64,000 bases of DNA from Nonomuraea sp. NBC_00507. GTDB lineage: Bacteria; Actinomycetota; Actinomycetes; Streptosporangiales; Streptosporangiaceae. The position numbers and the translations under genes were made by a program. The stretch is from contig NZ_CP107853.1 of assembly GCF_036013525.1 (NCBI RefSeq), positions 496,001 to 560,000 on the forward strand, given 5' to 3'. How positions within the stretch are numbered: position 1 is the stretch's first letter; each line of letters begins with the position of its first letter. This document shows, piece by piece, positions 25,044 to 34,217 of the stretch. The notes beneath the pieces were generated by a model that was given only the letters and a program-made list of their open reading frames with translations, did not search any database and had not been told where the DNA came from.

Positions 25044-25062
25044 GGGGCTTGCGGCAAGACCC
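25044..25062 (+). promoter_or_regulatory. Rifamycin-associated element (RAE)
   Basis: GGGGCTTGCGGCAAGACCC matches the 19-bp RAE known from actinobacterial rifamycin-resistance genes (usual form GGGGCTTGCGGCAAGGCCC), differing at one position. RAEs sit upstream of rifamycin-inactivating enzymes and helR and are needed for induction by rifamycins. Here it lies 230 bp before helR, with a glycosyltransferase stub in between. Confidence 0.88.
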
Positions 25063-25120
25063 GGGTCGTGCCGCAGAATCATCGGCCGAGGCCAGAACCA
25101 GCGGAAACGGGGAACGCGGA

Positions 25121-25219
25121 ATGCGGGTGTTGTTGTCGACGTACGGATCGCGCGAGGACGTCGAACCGATGGCGGACTCGCGGTGCGGTTGCGGGAACTC
25201 GCCGCCCGTGTCCGCGTGA
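25121..25219 (+). pseudogene. 5' stub of a GT1 glycosyltransferase (possible rifamycin glycosyltransferase)
   Basis: The frame starts MRVLLSTYGSREDVEPM, the exact kind of N-terminus found in GT1 (MGT-like) glycosyltransferases. After a small deletion it would continue LAVRLRELAARVRV in the next frame, again family-like. The rest of the ~400-residue enzyme is missing and helR follows. Because it lies 58 bp after the RAE, it is probably the remnant of rgt, a rifamycin glycosyltransferase gene that commonly follows an RAE. That identity is inference from position. Confidence 0.72.
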
Positions 25220-25274
25220 ACCACACGGGATCGGCATGTAACGGTCGCAAGCGACCTCAGATCGGAGCTAATAC

Positions 25275-27422
25275 GTGAACCCGCTGACTACCAGCGCGTT
25301 TGACCTTCCTGACCACCTCGCCCCCAAGGCCGACCCGACGCTGATCGCCGACGATGAGCGGCACTTCGCGGCCATCGCGGAGAGCCTCGAGGAGTCGATC
25401 GCCGACCTGTCCGACCGCCTCGATGCCGAGCGCAAGGCGCCCGGCGGCAAGGGCCGGGCGGCGATGGACCGGGACATGGAGATCCACCGGCTGACCGCCC
25501 GCCTGCGTGCACTGCGTCGCTTCGGATTGGACCTGTGTCTCGGACACATCGTCAGCGCGGACAATCCCGAGCCCGTGTACATCGGGCGACTCGGTCTTAC
25601 GGACAGCGCAGGTCGTCGACTGCTGCTCGACTGGCGCTCCCCCGCGGCTGAGCCGTTCTTCGGAGCGACCCACGCCAACCCGATGGGTCTGGCAAGCCGC
25701 CGCAGGTATCGCTGGACCCGCGGCCGGATCAGCGACTACTGGGACGAGGTGTTCACCTCGGACGGGTTTGACGGGCACGCCGCGCTCGACGACCAGTCCG
25801 CCTTCATCGCCAGCCTGGGCGGCAACCGGTCGTCCCGCATGCGCGACGTGCTCGGCACCATCCAGGCCGACCAGGACGCCATCATCCGCGCCGGATCCCG
25901 CGGCGCTCTCGTCGTCGACGGCGGTCCTGGTACGGGGAAGACGGTCGTCGCGCTGCACCGCTCCGCCTACCTCCTCTACTCCGACCCTCGCCTCGGTCAC
26001 CGCCGGGGCGGCGTGCTGTTCGTCGGTCCGCACCAGCCCTACCTGGCCTACGTCGCCGACGTCCTGCCCAGCCTCGGAGAGGAGGGCGTGCAGACCTGCA
26101 CCCTGCGGGACCTCGTCGCCGAGGGAGCCGCGGCGGCGATCGAACCCGACCCGGACGTGGCCCGCCTGAAGTCGTCCGCGAACCTGGTGCAGGCGATCGA
26201 GCCGGCCGTCAGGTTCTACGAGAACCCGCCCACCAAGGGGATGACGGTCACGACGAACTGGTCCGACATCTGGCTGAGCGCGGAGGACTGGGCCGAGGCG
26301 TTCGAAGCAGCGGAACCCGGTACCCCGCACAACGAGGCGCGCGACCAGATCTGGCAGGGACTGCTCACGATACTGGTGGACAAGCGTGACGACGACGTCC
26401 CGGCTGATCTGCTCCGCAGGTCGCTGCTGCGGAACAGGGAGCTGCTCACGACCTTCAACCGCGCGTGGCCGCTGATCGAAGCGGCTGACCTCGTCGGAGA
26501 CCTGTGGTCCGTACCCGCCTATCTGCGGATGTGCGCTCCCTGGCTCAGCCGCGACGACGTTCAGAAGCTGCAGCGCGAGGACGCCCAGGCCTGGACGGTG
26601 TCCGACCTGCCGCTCCTGGACGCGGCACGGCAGCGGCTCGGCGACCCGGAGGCGGCACGACATAAGCGTCGGCATAATGCCGCCGTCGCCGCCCAACGCG
26701 AGCGCATGGCGCGGGTCGTCGACAACCTGATCGAGGCCGATGACGACGGTGAAGGCCTGGTGACGATGCTGCGCGGACAGGACCTACAGAACTCCCTGGT
26801 CGACGAGACCGCACTACCCGGCACCGACCCGGACCGGCTCGCCGGCCCGTTCGCGCACATCGTCGTGGACGAGGCTCAGGAACTCACCGATGCGGAGTGG
26901 CAGATGCTGCTGCTCCGCTGCCCGTCCCGGAGCTTCACCATCGTCGGGGACCGCGCCCAGGCCAGGCACGGGTTCACCGAGTCGTGGCAGGAACGGCTCA
27001 AGCGGGTCGGGCTCGACCAGATCAACCTGGCCTCCCTGAGCATCAACTACCGGACGCCGGAAGAGGTCATGGCGGAAGCCGAGCCGGTCATCCGGACCGT
27101 GCTCCCGGACGCCAACGTGCCGACCTCCATCCGCAGCAACGGCGTCCCCGTCGTCCGCGGGTCCGCTGCGGATCTGAGCTCGATCCTCGACACCTGGCTC
27201 GCCGCGCATGCCGACGGGATCGCCTGCGTCATCGGCGATCCCACATTCCAGGAGACGTCCCGCGTCCGGTCGCTGACTCCGGAGCTGTCGAAGGGGCTTG
27301 AGTTCGACCTGGTCGTCCTCATCGATCCGGAGGCGTTCGGCGAGGGCATCGAAGGAGCGGTCGACCGCTATGTCGCGATGACCCGAGCGACCCAGCAACT
27401 CGTCATCCTCACGAGCTCCTGA
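25275..27422 (+). CDS. helR: HelR, helicase-like RNA polymerase protection/recycling factor
   Basis: The 715-aa SF1-like protein has Walker A GGPGTGKTVVAL, Walker B HIVVDEAQELTDAEW, motif III IVGDRAQARHG and C-terminal motifs (ELSKGLEFDLVVLIDPEAF, VDRYVAMTRATQQLVIL). The N-terminal ~70 residues form the antiparallel coiled coil (DDERHFAAIAESLEESIADL) that HelD/HelR proteins push into the RNAP secondary channel. In Streptomyces and mycobacteria HelR displaces rifamycin from RNAP and gives resistance. The RAE upstream supports HelR rather than generic HelD. GTG start. Confidence 0.92.
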   Translation: MNPLTTSAFDLPDHLAPKADPTLIADDERHFAAIAESLEESIADLSDRLDAERKAPGGKGRAAMDRDMEIHRLTARLRALRRFGLDLCLGHIVSADNPEPVYIGRLGLTDSAGRRLLLDWRSPAAEPFFGATHANPMGLASRRRYRWTRGRISDYWDEVFTSDGFDGHAALDDQSAFIASLGGNRSSRMRDVLGTIQADQDAIIRAGSRGALVVDGGPGTGKTVVALHRSAYLLYSDPRLGHRRGGVLFVGPHQPYLAYVADVLPSLGEEGVQTCTLRDLVAEGAAAAIEPDPDVARLKSSANLVQAIEPAVRFYENPPTKGMTVTTNWSDIWLSAEDWAEAFEAAEPGTPHNEARDQIWQGLLTILVDKRDDDVPADLLRRSLLRNRELLTTFNRAWPLIEAADLVGDLWSVPAYLRMCAPWLSRDDVQKLQREDAQAWTVSDLPLLDAARQRLGDPEAARHKRRHNAAVAAQRERMARVVDNLIEADDDGEGLVTMLRGQDLQNSLVDETALPGTDPDRLAGPFAHIVVDEAQELTDAEWQMLLLRCPSRSFTIVGDRAQARHGFTESWQERLKRVGLDQINLASLSINYRTPEEVMAEAEPVIRTVLPDANVPTSIRSNGVPVVRGSAADLSSILDTWLAAHADGIACVIGDPTFQETSRVRSLTPELSKGLEFDLVVLIDPEAFGEGIEGAVDRYVAMTRATQQLVILTSS

Positions 27423-27495
27423 CGGCGGCCGGGCCGCCGCGCCTCGGGCCTCTGCCGGGTCTCCGGAATCGGGCCGCAGGTTGGTTGCGCGGCGG

Positions 27496-28239
27496 TCACC
27501 ACGCGACGGGGCCGAGGCGATCGATGAAGATCCCGGTCGGCCCGTCGGCGTCCATCATCGCGAGTTTGACGATCGAGTCGGTGCCCTCGGTGACCGTCAG
27601 CTGGCCGGTGTGATTGTTCATGTCGGTGGCGGCGAATTTGCGATTGGCGACTTCTCCGGGAGTGGCGATGTTGAATTTGATCTTCGGGAGCGCCTGGGCG
27701 TACCGGACGGTGATCATGTTCAGCGCCGCTTTCGATGAGCTGTAGGCGAGCTCGTGCATTTTCGAGGTGGGCTGCTCCGGATCGGTGATGACCGCGAAGG
27801 AGCCGGCACCGCTGGACACCATCACCACCCGCGGATGGTCCGCCGCCTGCAGCAAAGGAAGGAACGCGTGCGTGACCCTGATCGGTCCGTACACGTTGGT
27901 GTCGTAGACGGAGTGAATTTCGTCGGCCGTCGCGTCCGCAGGTGCGACGAGCCTTCCCGGCGCGCCGGCGTTGTTGATCAGCACATCCAGCCGATCGGTG
28001 TGCTCCCGGACGAGCCGTACAGCGTCGGTCACCGACTCGTCCGAGGTCACGTCCAGCGGGACCATGACCACGTTCGCGCCACCGTCGGACAGCTTGTCGG
28101 CAGCCGCCCGTCCTCGACCTTCATCACGCGAGCCGAGAAAGATCGTCCAGCCCTGCTCCCCGAGCCGTCGGGCCGCCTCAAAGCCAAGTCCCTTGTTGCC
28201 TCCGGTGATCAACACCGAGGTCTGTTCCGAGTGCGTCAT
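27496..28239 (-). CDS. Short-chain dehydrogenase/reductase
   Basis: The 247-aa SDR has the cofactor motif TGGNKGLGFEAARRL, DVTSDESV, LINNAGAPG, the active-site Ser in VMVSSGAGS and the YSSSK catalytic Tyr/Lys. The Arg in LGSRDEGRGR after strand 2 favours NADP(H). Substrate is unknown. The ATG at 28239 is chosen since the family N-terminus starts there; earlier in-frame codons have no homology. Confidence 0.88.
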   Translation of the reverse strand: MTHSEQTSVLITGGNKGLGFEAARRLGEQGWTIFLGSRDEGRGRAAADKLSDGGANVVMVPLDVTSDESVTDAVRLVREHTDRLDVLINNAGAPGRLVAPADATADEIHSVYDTNVYGPIRVTHAFLPLLQAADHPRVVMVSSGAGSFAVITDPEQPTSKMHELAYSSSKAALNMITVRYAQALPKIKFNIATPGEVANRKFAATDMNNHTGQLTVTEGTDSIVKLAMMDADGPTGIFIDRLGPVAW

Positions 28240-28321
28240 GCCACTAAGACGACCCGCCCCGCTCGGCTGTGACGCGGTGTGAGCGACCTCACAACCGCGG
28301 CCAGAGCGGTGAGCCCCCGCG

Positions 28322-28930
<609 letters not shown>

Positions 28931-28945
28931 GGGAACTCGGCGGTC

Positions 28946-29563
28946 ATGTCGAAACCGAGTGACTCCACCCGCGACCGGATCGTCGCCGCGGCCCGGGCCG
29001 AGTTCGCCCGGCACGGGATCGCCGGTGCCCGGGTCGACCGGATCGCCAAGGCCGCCCGCACCAGCAAAGAGCGCGTCTACGCCTACTTCCGCAGCAAGGA
29101 AGAGCTGTATGAGTTCGTGGCCTCGGCGGAGCTCGCGGCGGCGGCCGACGCCATCCATCTCGACCCCGCCGATCTGCCCGCCTACGCCGGGCAGATGTTC
29201 GACTACTTCGCCGCCCATCCCGACCGGCACCGGTTCATCGCCTGGGGACGCCTGGAACTGGCCGTCGACCCCGCCGCCGAACCCCGTGACGATGCCCCGG
29301 GCCCCTACCACGCCGCCATCCTTGGCAAGATCGAGAAGATCCGCCGCGCTCAGCAGAACGGCGACCTCGACCCCGCCTGGGACCCCATCGACATCATGGC
29401 CCTGGTCACGCAGATCGCTCACACCTGGATCGACCAAACCGAGCTCGCCACTCTCGCCCGCCACATCGCCGCCGACGCCACCCTCCCCGCACGCCGCGCC
29501 GCTGTCGTCCGCGCCGTCACAGCTCTCTTCCCACCTGCTGCGCGGCCTGGCACAACCCCGTAA
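28946..29563 (+). CDS. TetR-family transcriptional regulator
   Basis: The 205-aa regulator has a typical N-terminal HTH (TRDRIVAAARAEFARHGIAGARVDRIAKAARTSKERVYAYFRSKEELY-like order) and a helical C-terminal ligand domain. It is divergent from the AKR pseudogene, whose product it probably once controlled. ATG at 28946; a GAGGGGG lies 16 bases upstream. Confidence 0.88.
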   Translation: MSKPSDSTRDRIVAAARAEFARHGIAGARVDRIAKAARTSKERVYAYFRSKEELYEFVASAELAAAADAIHLDPADLPAYAGQMFDYFAAHPDRHRFIAWGRLELAVDPAAEPRDDAPGPYHAAILGKIEKIRRAQQNGDLDPAWDPIDIMALVTQIAHTWIDQTELATLARHIAADATLPARRAAVVRAVTALFPPAARPGTTP

Positions 29564-29643
29564 GCACGCACAGCCCGCCTCTCAGAACAGGCTGCTGATG
29601 GGGCGCCTTGTCATGCGCCCCGAACCGTACTGGGCTGGGTCGG

Positions 29644-31434
29644 TCAGGCCGTTTCGGCGCTGAGGGTCTGTGCCACGGGCCGGCGCGCCGCCAGGCGTGC
29701 GGGCAGGGCGGTGAGTGCCGCCGTCGCCAGGAGAGTCGCGAGTACGGCGCCGAGCAGCCATGAAGAGGGGGGATCCACCGCATTCCTGGCGGCGAACAGC
29801 GAGAGCAGGCCGATGCCCAGAGGGACGCCGATGATGGCGCCGGGCAGCGCGGACAGGAGCTGGGCGGTGGACAGTCCCGCGGTGATCTGTCCGGGGGTGG
29901 CGCCGAGCGTACGTGCGATGGCCATGTTCGCCCGCGCCTCTATGGCAGTGGTCCAGGTGAACGTGATGGTGTTCGCGACGGCGAGTGCGATCAGCAGGAT
30001 GGTGACGGCGAGCATCAGCCGGCGGTCGTGCTCGCCCCGCAGGTTGGGCAGGGCGGAGGAGCCATCCAGGCCGTAGCCCCTCTCCGGCTGGGCGTAGAGG
30101 GTCAGCAGGGCGACGATCGCGATCACTGTGGTGGCGGTGGAGCACGCCTGCAGCACGGCGCGGCCCGGCCGGCGGGCGGTCAGCCGCAGCCCGAGCAACA
30201 GCGGGGTGGGCAGCAAAGCGGACAGCGCGGTGAGCCAGGGTCGGTGACGGGGCTGGTGCGCGGCGGCGGACAGCGCCGTGACCGTCGCCGTACGCATGGC
30301 CCGCAGCGTGGGGCGCAGGGTGGACAGCACCGCCACTGCCACGGCGAGGACGGTCGCCGCCACGACGGTGGCGGCGGTCGGCCCGGCCGCGTCGCCGATC
30401 CGGCTGGCGGTAGGGCTGGCGATGGCGGGCACGGTCAGGCGAGCGATCACCAGCCCCAGCGCGTCGCCGACGAGCGCCAGCGCCAGGTACTCGGTGAGCA
30501 GGACGGTGGCGATGAGACCCGGGCTGGCGCCGACGGCCTTGAGCAGCCCGGCCCGGCGCGTCTGCTCGACGGCGCGTCCCGCGGCCAGCGCCGCCACTCC
30601 GGTGATGGCCAGGAAACTGAGCAGCCAGCTACCGACGACCAGGACCGGCTGACTGTTTCTGAGGATGACCATGTCCTGTTTGGCGTTGAACTGCCAGGAG
30701 CGGAAGTTGATCCTGATGGAGGAGACGCGGTGGGCGTCGCGGAAGGCCCCGGTGGCGGCGGGGTCGCGCAGCCTGAGGTCCATGGCCAAGGTCACCGGGA
30801 GATCTTGGGACGACGCCAGTCTCCGGGCATCTGATCGGGTCATCCAGGCCAGGCCGCTGTAGTCGCTGGGGCCGCCGCCCGGGCCGATCTGCGCCGCCCA
30901 GGGGTAGATGGAGGTGGCCGCGGTGACGGCGATCCCGACGACGGGGTACGACCGGTCGGCGATGGTGACGTGGTCCCCGACGCCGACGCCCAGCGCGGTG
31001 GCGAAGCCGCGTTCGAGAACCGTGCCGCCGGAGCGTACCCAATGACCCGAGGTCACCAGCGGCCGGTTGACCGCGCCGGGCGTCTCGCCGAAACCGTGCA
31101 CCACCACGGGGGACGAGGTGGAACCGCGCGTGGTGAGGTCGGCGTAGACGATGCGATAGGGGCCATGGTGGGCGACCACTTCGGGATCGTCCGCCAGCGA
31201 GGCCAGGGCCGAGGTCACGGCGGGCCCCGTGTCGCCGGAGAGTGCCACCACGTCCGGCCCGGCGGTGGCCGCGCGGGTCTGCTCGTACAGCGCGTCGCTC
31301 ACGCCGCGCAGGGACAGCCCCAGTGCCATCGTGGCGGTGGCCACGGTCACCGCGAGCAGGAGCATCGCGGCCTGGGACTTGTGCCGGCGCACGTCAGCCA
31401 GGACGAGGCGCGCGATGAGCACCATGGAGCCCAT
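29644..31434 (-). CDS. FtsX/MacB-like ABC transporter permease (two-repeat form)
   Basis: The 596-aa protein has an N-terminal helix (AAMLLLAVTVATATMALGL), a ~200-residue extracytoplasmic MacB-like domain, then FtsX-type helices (ITGVAALAAGRAVEQTRRAGLLKAVGASPG and, repeated near the end, EARANMAIARTLGATPGQI). This is the double-FtsX layout of LolC/MacB-type mechanotransmission exporters. It follows its ATPase by 5 bp and a PadR gene, so expression is likely drug-inducible. Substrate unknown; ATG at 31434 or 31425. Confidence 0.9.
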   Translation of the reverse strand: MGSMVLIARLVLADVRRHKSQAAMLLLAVTVATATMALGLSLRGVSDALYEQTRAATAGPDVVALSGDTGPAVTSALASLADDPEVVAHHGPYRIVYADLTTRGSTSSPVVVHGFGETPGAVNRPLVTSGHWVRSGGTVLERGFATALGVGVGDHVTIADRSYPVVGIAVTAATSIYPWAAQIGPGGGPSDYSGLAWMTRSDARRLASSQDLPVTLAMDLRLRDPAATGAFRDAHRVSSIRINFRSWQFNAKQDMVILRNSQPVLVVGSWLLSFLAITGVAALAAGRAVEQTRRAGLLKAVGASPGLIATVLLTEYLALALVGDALGLVIARLTVPAIASPTASRIGDAAGPTAATVVAATVLAVAVAVLSTLRPTLRAMRTATVTALSAAAHQPRHRPWLTALSALLPTPLLLGLRLTARRPGRAVLQACSTATTVIAIVALLTLYAQPERGYGLDGSSALPNLRGEHDRRLMLAVTILLIALAVANTITFTWTTAIEARANMAIARTLGATPGQITAGLSTAQLLSALPGAIIGVPLGIGLLSLFAARNAVDPPSSWLLGAVLATLLATAALTALPARLAARRPVAQTLSAETA

Positions 31435-31439
31435 GACGT

Positions 31440-32180
31440 TCAGCCCTCCAGCCCGATCAGCCCGCCGAGCCCGCGCGTGGGGAAGCCGGACAGCCGGGTG
31501 TCGTCGACGAACATCCCGTCGCGCATGGAGATCAGCCGGTCCGCGGTGGCCGCGACCCGTTCGTCGTGCGTGACGATCACGAGGGTCTGCCCCGCGGAAC
31601 GCAGGTCCTCGAAGATTCTCAGCACATCGAGGGTCGCCGCGGTGTCGAGGTTGCCGGTCGGCTCGTCGGCCAGGACGACCAGCGGGTCGTTGACCAGTGC
31701 GCGAGCGATGGCGACGCGCTGACGCTGCCCACCGGACAGCTGCGACGGCAGATGCCGGGCACGGTCGGCGAGCCCGACCCGTTCCAGCAGCAGGCTCGCG
31801 CGCCGCCTGGCCTGGCGGCGCGAGCGCCCGGCCAGCAGCGCGGGCAGCTCCACGTTCTCGGCCGCCGACAACTCCTCGACCAGATGGAAGGCCTGGAAGA
31901 TGAACCCCACCGACCGGCGCCGCAGCCGCGCCAAGGCCCGCTCACTCAAGGCGTCGATGCGCCGCCCGGCCACCCACACCTCCCCACCGGTGGGCCGCTC
32001 CAGGCCACCCAGCAGGTGCAGCAGCGTGGATTTCCCGCAGCCGCTGGGCCCCATCACCGCCAGCGTCTGTCCCTGAGGCATCTCCAGGTTCACCTCGTCC
32101 ACCGCGCGAACCCGGCTCTGCCCCTGACCATGCGTCTTCACCAGGCCGCAGGCCCGGACCGCGGCACTTGACACGTTCAT
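31440..32180 (-). CDS. MacB/LolD-type ABC transporter ATP-binding protein
   Basis: The 246-aa ATPase has Walker A GPSGCGKST, Q-loop FIFQAFHLVEEL, signature LSGGQRQRVAIARAL, Walker B VVLADEPTGNLD and H-loop IVTHDERVA, the set typical of LolD/MacB ATPases. It partners the FtsX-like permease. Its ATG overlaps the PadR stop by 4 bp, so regulator and transporter are translated together. Confidence 0.94.
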   Translation of the reverse strand: MNVSSAAVRACGLVKTHGQGQSRVRAVDEVNLEMPQGQTLAVMGPSGCGKSTLLHLLGGLERPTGGEVWVAGRRIDALSERALARLRRRSVGFIFQAFHLVEELSAAENVELPALLAGRSRRQARRRASLLLERVGLADRARHLPSQLSGGQRQRVAIARALVNDPLVVLADEPTGNLDTAATLDVLRIFEDLRSAGQTLVIVTHDERVAATADRLISMRDGMFVDDTRLSGFPTRGLGGLIGLEG

Positions 32181-32710
32181 CCGCCCTCAGCTTCGTCATC
32201 GACCTTGGACCAGGCCCGCTCACAGGCATCCAGCCAGCGCAGATCCGCCTGCAACCGGAGCACGACCCCTTCCAGCAGCAGGCCGGCGCCCGACCCCGCC
32301 GGCTCGGCCAGCGCCGCCTGCTGCGCCTCACGCAAGCGGCGCAGCAGCTCACGGCGCTGGGCCGCTACCAGCTCGACCGGGTCGGCGAGCCGGGCCGCGG
32401 CGGCCGCGACGAGCTTGAGATGAAACTCCACCAGATCCGGTTTCGGCCAGCCCACCTCGGCCAGCCAGGCGGCCACCCGCTGTTGCCCTGCCGGTGTCAG
32501 GGCATAGACCTTGCGCTCTGGCCGCTCGGGAAGGCCCTCGGCCCGTTCGCAGACCACGAGCCCGGCTCTTTCGAGCCGAGTCAAGGTCACATAGATCTGA
32601 CCGGGGTTCATCGACTCGCCTAGTGGGCCAAGACTCTGCTGCAGCCGAGCGCGCAGGTGGTAGCCGTGCGACGGCTCTTTGGCGAGCATCGCCAGCACTG
32701 CGTCCTGCAC
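32177..32710 (-). CDS. PadR-family transcriptional regulator
   Basis: The 177-aa protein has the PadR winged helix (AVLAMLAKEPSHGYHLRARL, MNPGQIYVTLTRLERAGLV, RKVYALTPAGQQRVAAWL) and a C-terminal dimerisation domain (EFHLKLVAAAA). It is the first gene of the ABC operon and is probably its autorepressor. GTG start with GGGGGA upstream. Confidence 0.9.
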   Translation of the reverse strand: MQDAVLAMLAKEPSHGYHLRARLQQSLGPLGESMNPGQIYVTLTRLERAGLVVCERAEGLPERPERKVYALTPAGQQRVAAWLAEVGWPKPDLVEFHLKLVAAAAARLADPVELVAAQRRELLRRLREAQQAALAEPAGSGAGLLLEGVVLRLQADLRWLDACERAWSKVDDEAEGG

Positions 32711-32720
32711 TCCATCCCCC

Positions 32721-32748
32721 TAACGGTTAGCCAATAGATAGCGGTTAT
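32721..32748. promoter_or_regulatory. Promoter/operator region of the PadR-ABC operon
   Basis: An AT-rich stretch immediately upstream of padR carries two direct half-sites ACGGTTA (32723-32729) and GCGGTTA (32741-32747), spaced 18 bp. It is a candidate PadR site; no exact dyad of the classical ATGT-N8-ACAT form is present. Confidence 0.35.
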
Positions 32749-32925
32749 CCGTACGAAGTGTCAAAACTCGTGCTCCCGGCGCGTGGATCGCCGTCGACAG
32801 CCCCGACTGCCGCTGCAGGGTCACCCTGTACTGGGGCGCCGACAGCCACCTGTCCCCCACCGACGTCTGCCTGTCCTCGCCGTCTTGCGGGCGCCGACGT
32901 CACCCCTGTCACACTCCCATCGATA

Positions 32926-32960
32926 TGTACATACGTACATTCAATGTGTACGCTTGTACG
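32926..32960. promoter_or_regulatory. Twin TGTAC-N4-GTAC operators
   Basis: TGTACATACGTACA (32926-32939) and TGTACGCTTGTACG (32947-32960) are two near-palindromes of the form TGTAC-N4-GTAC. They are offset by exactly 21 bp (two helical turns) and lie directly before the acetyltransferase ATG at 32962. They are the probable sites of the TetR regulator encoded by the second gene of this operon. Confidence 0.65.
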
Positions 32961-32961
32961 T

Positions 32962-33549
32962 ATGATGCCCGACTTTGATGGCCGCTCGATGCGCGAGCGG
33001 ATGCTCGCCGGTGACCTGTACATCGCCGATGACCCGGAGCTGGCCGAGCACATGCTGCGCGCGGCGGACCTGATGGAAGCGTTCAACGCGACGTCGGCCC
33101 GTAACCCGCGGGAGCGGCGCCGGCTGCTCACCGAGCTGCTCGGGGCCATCGGTGAGGGCACGGAGATCCGGCCGCCGCTGCGGGTGGACTACGGCAGCCA
33201 CATCCGCATCGGCGCCCGGTCGTTCGCCAACTTCGGTCTCGTGGCGTTGGACGTCGCGCCGATCACCATCGGCGACGACGTGCAGATCGGGTCCTACGTT
33301 CAGCTGATGACGCCGACCCACCCGGTGGATCCGGAGCCCCGCAGGGCGAAGTGGGAGGCCGCGAAACCGATCACCATCGGCGACAACGTGTGGCTGGGCA
33401 GCGGGGCGATCGTCCTGGCCGGGGTCACGATCGGGGAGAACACGGTCGTCGGCGCCGGCGCGGTGGTCACCAGGGACCTCCCGGCGAACGTCGTCGCCGT
33501 GGGCAATCCCGCCCGCGTGATCCGCACCATCGAGCCGGGCACTTCATGA
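32962..33549 (+). CDS. Maltose/galactoside O-acetyltransferase-like hexapeptide transferase
   Basis: The 195-aa protein has the Mac-type N-terminus (MRERMLAGDLYIADDPELA, FNATSARNPRERRRLLTELLG) and left-handed beta-helix hexapeptide repeats (ITIGDDVQIGSYV, ITIGDNVWLGSGAIVLAGVTIGENTVVGAGAVV). The catalytic His lies in TPTHPVDPEPR. It should acetylate sugars such as maltose or galactosides with acetyl-CoA. Its stop overlaps the tetR ATG (ATGA). Start at 32962 (ATGATG); the operator reaches within a base of it, so the mRNA is probably nearly leaderless. Confidence 0.9.
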   Translation: MMPDFDGRSMRERMLAGDLYIADDPELAEHMLRAADLMEAFNATSARNPRERRRLLTELLGAIGEGTEIRPPLRVDYGSHIRIGARSFANFGLVALDVAPITIGDDVQIGSYVQLMTPTHPVDPEPRRAKWEAAKPITIGDNVWLGSGAIVLAGVTIGENTVVGAGAVVTRDLPANVVAVGNPARVIRTIEPGTS

Positions 33550-34121
33550 ACAGCCCCACCAGCCCGCGGTCACCGGTCCCGCGGCGGCCTCGCCGGCACG
33601 ACCCCGGGCGGCGGGACCGGCTGATCGACGCCGCGCTCACCGTCATCGCCGAGCGCGGCGTGGCCGGGACGACGCACCGGGAGATCGCCCGGGTCGCGGA
33701 CGTACCGCTGGGCTCGATGACCTACCACTTCACCTCGCTGGAGGAGGTGCTCGCCGAAGCGTTCACCCGGCACGCCGACTTCGTGGCCCGCGTCTTCGAC
33801 GAGCGGCTGAGCGCCGCCCCAGACCAGGACGCGGCGATCGAGGCCGTCATCACGCTGGTGGCCGACGACCTGCTCGGCTCGCAGGACGACCTCGTCCTTT
33901 CCGTGGAGCTGTACGTGGCCGCGGCACGTCATCCGGCCTTGCGGGCCGTCACCCAGGCCTGGATGGCGCGCAGCCGGCAGGCGCTGGAACGCCACTTCGA
34001 CGCCACCACCGCCCGGGAACTGGACGCGCTCATCGAAGGGCTCGTGCTGCACAGCGCCCTGTCGACCGACCCGATGACGCCCGAGCAGATCCGCCACGCC
34101 ATCCACCGGTTCCTGCGCTGA
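33546..34121 (+). CDS. TetR-family regulator coupled to the acetyltransferase
   Basis: The 191-aa regulator has a basic N-terminal tail (SPVPRRPRRHDPGRRDR) and the TetR HTH (GVAGTTHREIARVADVPLGSMTYHFTSLEE). Coupling to the acetyltransferase gene (4-bp overlap) and the twin GTAC dyads upstream point to an autoregulated two-gene operon. Confidence 0.9.
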   Translation: MNSPTSPRSPVPRRPRRHDPGRRDRLIDAALTVIAERGVAGTTHREIARVADVPLGSMTYHFTSLEEVLAEAFTRHADFVARVFDERLSAAPDQDAAIEAVITLVADDLLGSQDDLVLSVELYVAAARHPALRAVTQAWMARSRQALERHFDATTARELDALIEGLVLHSALSTDPMTPEQIRHAIHRFLR

Positions 34122-34217
34122 TTCCTCCCCTGCACCCACGTGATCGGAAAGCCGATGTCCGCTGACGTCGCCCCTCCCGCCGCGCCCACCCGTGAGGCGT
34201 CCGCCGGGCCCGGCCGC

